Source of the DNA: Candidatus Latescibacterota bacterium
GTDB lineage: Bacteria; Latescibacterota; MVCY01
NCBI GenBank assembly: GCA_030629295.1
Contig: DAOVPH010000008.1
Coordinates: 1 to 16,621 of the forward strand
Length of the DNA: 16,621 nucleotides
Direction of reading: 5' to 3'
Shown here: one piece after another, positions 15,436 through 16,621 of the stretch
Numbering within the stretch: the stretch's first letter is position 1
Layout: the number at the start of each line of letters is the position of its first letter
The notes under the pieces: generated by a model
Told to the model about the DNA's origin: nothing
Databases searched by the model: none
The model's input: only the letters and a program-made list of their open reading frames with translations
Translations under genes and position numbers: made by a program

Positions 15436-16046
15436 CCCAGCGGTTCTTTCCCTCTGTTCTCTGGAGGGGCGACCCCACTCTGCCCAGAGTTGCTCTCACC
15501 TTCGATGACGGGCCTGATCCGGTTAACACCCCCAGATTACTGGATGTGCTGGCGAAATTCGGTATAAAGGCCTCTTTTTTCCTTCAGGGCAGAAATGTAG
15601 AACACTACCCCGAAGTCGCCGCTCAGATAGCCGCAGAGGCTCACACTATTGGCAACCACACCTACAACCACACCCGCCTGATACTGAAATCGAGGCGACT
15701 TATATACCAAGAGATTAAACACGCCGAGAAAGCCATAACCAGGGCTACCGGCAGTTCTACGAGATTCTTCCGCCCTCCTTATGGCCAAATGGACTGGCGA
15801 GCTCTTAAAATAGCCAGTGAAATGGGATACCAGGTAGTGATCTGGTCTGCTCTGCCCTGGGACTGGAAGGCAAAAATCCCCAAGAAAATCGTCACAGCCA
15901 CTCTCTCCTGTCTGTTCAACGGTGCAATCATTGTGCTGCACGACAGGACCCCAGAACTTCCTGCCGCCTTAGAGTTAATTATTGAGATTGGGAAACAGAG
16001 AGGCTTTAGCTTCGTATCACTGGAGCAGATGATATGTTCACAATAG
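15417..16046 (+). CDS. NodB-type polysaccharide deacetylase
   Basis: The 209-residue protein is a carbohydrate esterase 4 (NodB) domain with almost no extra sequence. Motif 1 is TFDDGPD (Asp30 base, Asp31 metal), motif 2 is HTIGNHTYNH (His81 and His85 metal), motif 3 is RPPYG (119-123), motif 4 is the WSALPWDW region (143-150), and motif 5 is LHD (His175). It would remove N-acetyl groups from a GlcNAc-type sugar. There is no signal peptide or membrane segment, so it probably acts on the cytoplasmic side on a lipid-linked or nascent product. The frame is open upstream to 15099, but that part overlaps the glycosyltransferase gene and reads as a shadow; ATG 15417, with GAGGG just before it, gives the NodB domain exactly. 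It overlaps the next gene by 13 bases. Confidence 0.93.
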   Translation: MALSHLAQRFFPSVLWRGDPTLPRVALTFDDGPDPVNTPRLLDVLAKFGIKASFFLQGRNVEHYPEVAAQIAAEAHTIGNHTYNHTRLILKSRRLIYQEIKHAEKAITRATGSSTRFFRPPYGQMDWRALKIASEMGYQVVIWSALPWDWKAKIPKKIVTATLSCLFNGAIIVLHDRTPELPAALELIIEIGKQRGFSFVSLEQMICSQ

Positions 16047-16621
16047 CAGCAGTGATTTTGGGACCCTTGTATTTCTCTCTGGCTATTCTCTTTTTGTGGG
16101 GTACGTTTAGGGAGAGAAGAGAGAGAAAAGAGAAGACACAGCGGTCTTTCGTGTCAATTGTAATTGCGGCGAAGGACGAACAGACAAACATTGGCAGGTG
16201 TTTAGATTCTCTTCTGGCTCAGAACTATCCAGGGGACAAATTTGACATATTTGTGGTGGATGATTGCTCAGAGGACTGTACCGCTGAGATTGTCAGAACT
16301 TACACCGCCCGTCTCCCGAAGATCCATCTACTTCAAGCCAAATCGCCTCCTGAGGATCTCCCTGGAAAACAGCACGCCCTGGCGGTGGGGATTGAAGGCT
16401 CCAGAGGTGAGATTATCCTGACCACTGATGCCAACTGCACAGCGCCCTCAGAATGGATAAGCAAAACAGCCGCACTCTTCTCCCCAGAGGTAGGGTTAGT
16501 CGCCGGATTCACACTTTTGGAAGCAAAGGGTCTGTTTGCCAAACTGCAGTGTCTGGACCTGCTTTACTTGCTCACCATTGGCTGGGGAGCAACTGGCATA
16601 GGAAAACCGACCAGTGCCATG
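16034..16621 (+). CDS. Family 2 glycosyltransferase, 3' partial
   Basis: The frame runs open from ATG 16034 to the right edge (196 codons seen), so the gene continues beyond the window. It has an N-terminal membrane segment (about 3-23), a basic stretch, then the GT-A start VSIVIAAKDEQ, VVDDCSED (74-81) and TTDANC (130-135). It is a paralogue of the glycosyltransferase two genes upstream: NIGRCLDSL is identical in both, and the metal-site tetrads fall at the same residue numbers, 131-134. Here the usual DxD reads Asp-Ala-Asn, which may weaken metal or donor binding or change specificity. GGAG lies eight bases before the ATG, and the start overlaps the deacetylase stop, indicating translational coupling. 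Confidence 0.88.
   Translation, partial: MFTIAAVILGPLYFSLAILFLWGTFRERRERKEKTQRSFVSIVIAAKDEQTNIGRCLDSLLAQNYPGDKFDIFVVDDCSEDCTAEIVRTYTARLPKIHLLQAKSPPEDLPGKQHALAVGIEGSRGEIILTTDANCTAPSEWISKTAALFSPEVGLVAGFTLLEAKGLFAKLQCLDLLYLLTIGWGATGIGKPTSAM

Overview
This is bacterial chromosomal DNA from an organism I cannot place to phylum. Most genes have strong AGGAGG-type ribosome binding sites, and there is a prfB gene with its programmed frameshift. Several intergenic gaps hold palindromic repeat elements of the kind seen in many uncultured bacteria. I see no rRNA, tRNA, CRISPR array, phage gene or transposase. The window opens inside one gene and closes inside another. No gap between genes reaches 300 bases.

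Layout. Positions 1-2540 hold three plus-strand genes: a URO-D family methyltransferase-like protein (5' end outside the window), a class II HpcH/HpaI aldolase, and a 248-residue protein I do not recognise. Their close spacing suggests a small catabolic operon. From 2627 to 14015 ten genes run on the minus strand. Listed in transcription order (high to low coordinate) they are: a zinc-dependent alcohol/polyol dehydrogenase, a UDP-glucuronate decarboxylase-like SDR, a DUF47/PhoU-like regulator with a PiT phosphate permease, peptide chain release factor 2, a Gfo/Idh/MocA oxidoreductase, leucyl aminopeptidase with a glycerophosphodiester phosphodiesterase, a Memo-AMMECR1 fusion, and a PIG-L/LmbE deacetylase. 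These are probably several transcription units, because repeat-bearing gaps separate some of them.

From 14293 to the right edge, divergent from the dehydrogenase, lies a plus-strand module of membrane glycosyltransferase (GT2), NodB polysaccharide deacetylase, and a second GT2 cut by the window edge. Both junctions overlap by 13-19 bases, so the three genes are almost certainly one operon for making or modifying a surface glycan or glycolipid. The UXS-like enzyme and the PIG-L deacetylase could feed the same theme, but that is inference.

The points most worth a second look are the fused and apparently lipid-anchored Memo-AMMECR1 protein, the unrecognised 248-residue protein beside the URO-D and aldolase genes, the prfB frameshift site with a weak upstream stimulator, the interleaved divergent promoters at 14142-14176, the GT2-NodB-GT2 module whose second GT2 has DAN where DxD is expected, and a MITE-like element whose end overlaps the prfB stop codon.
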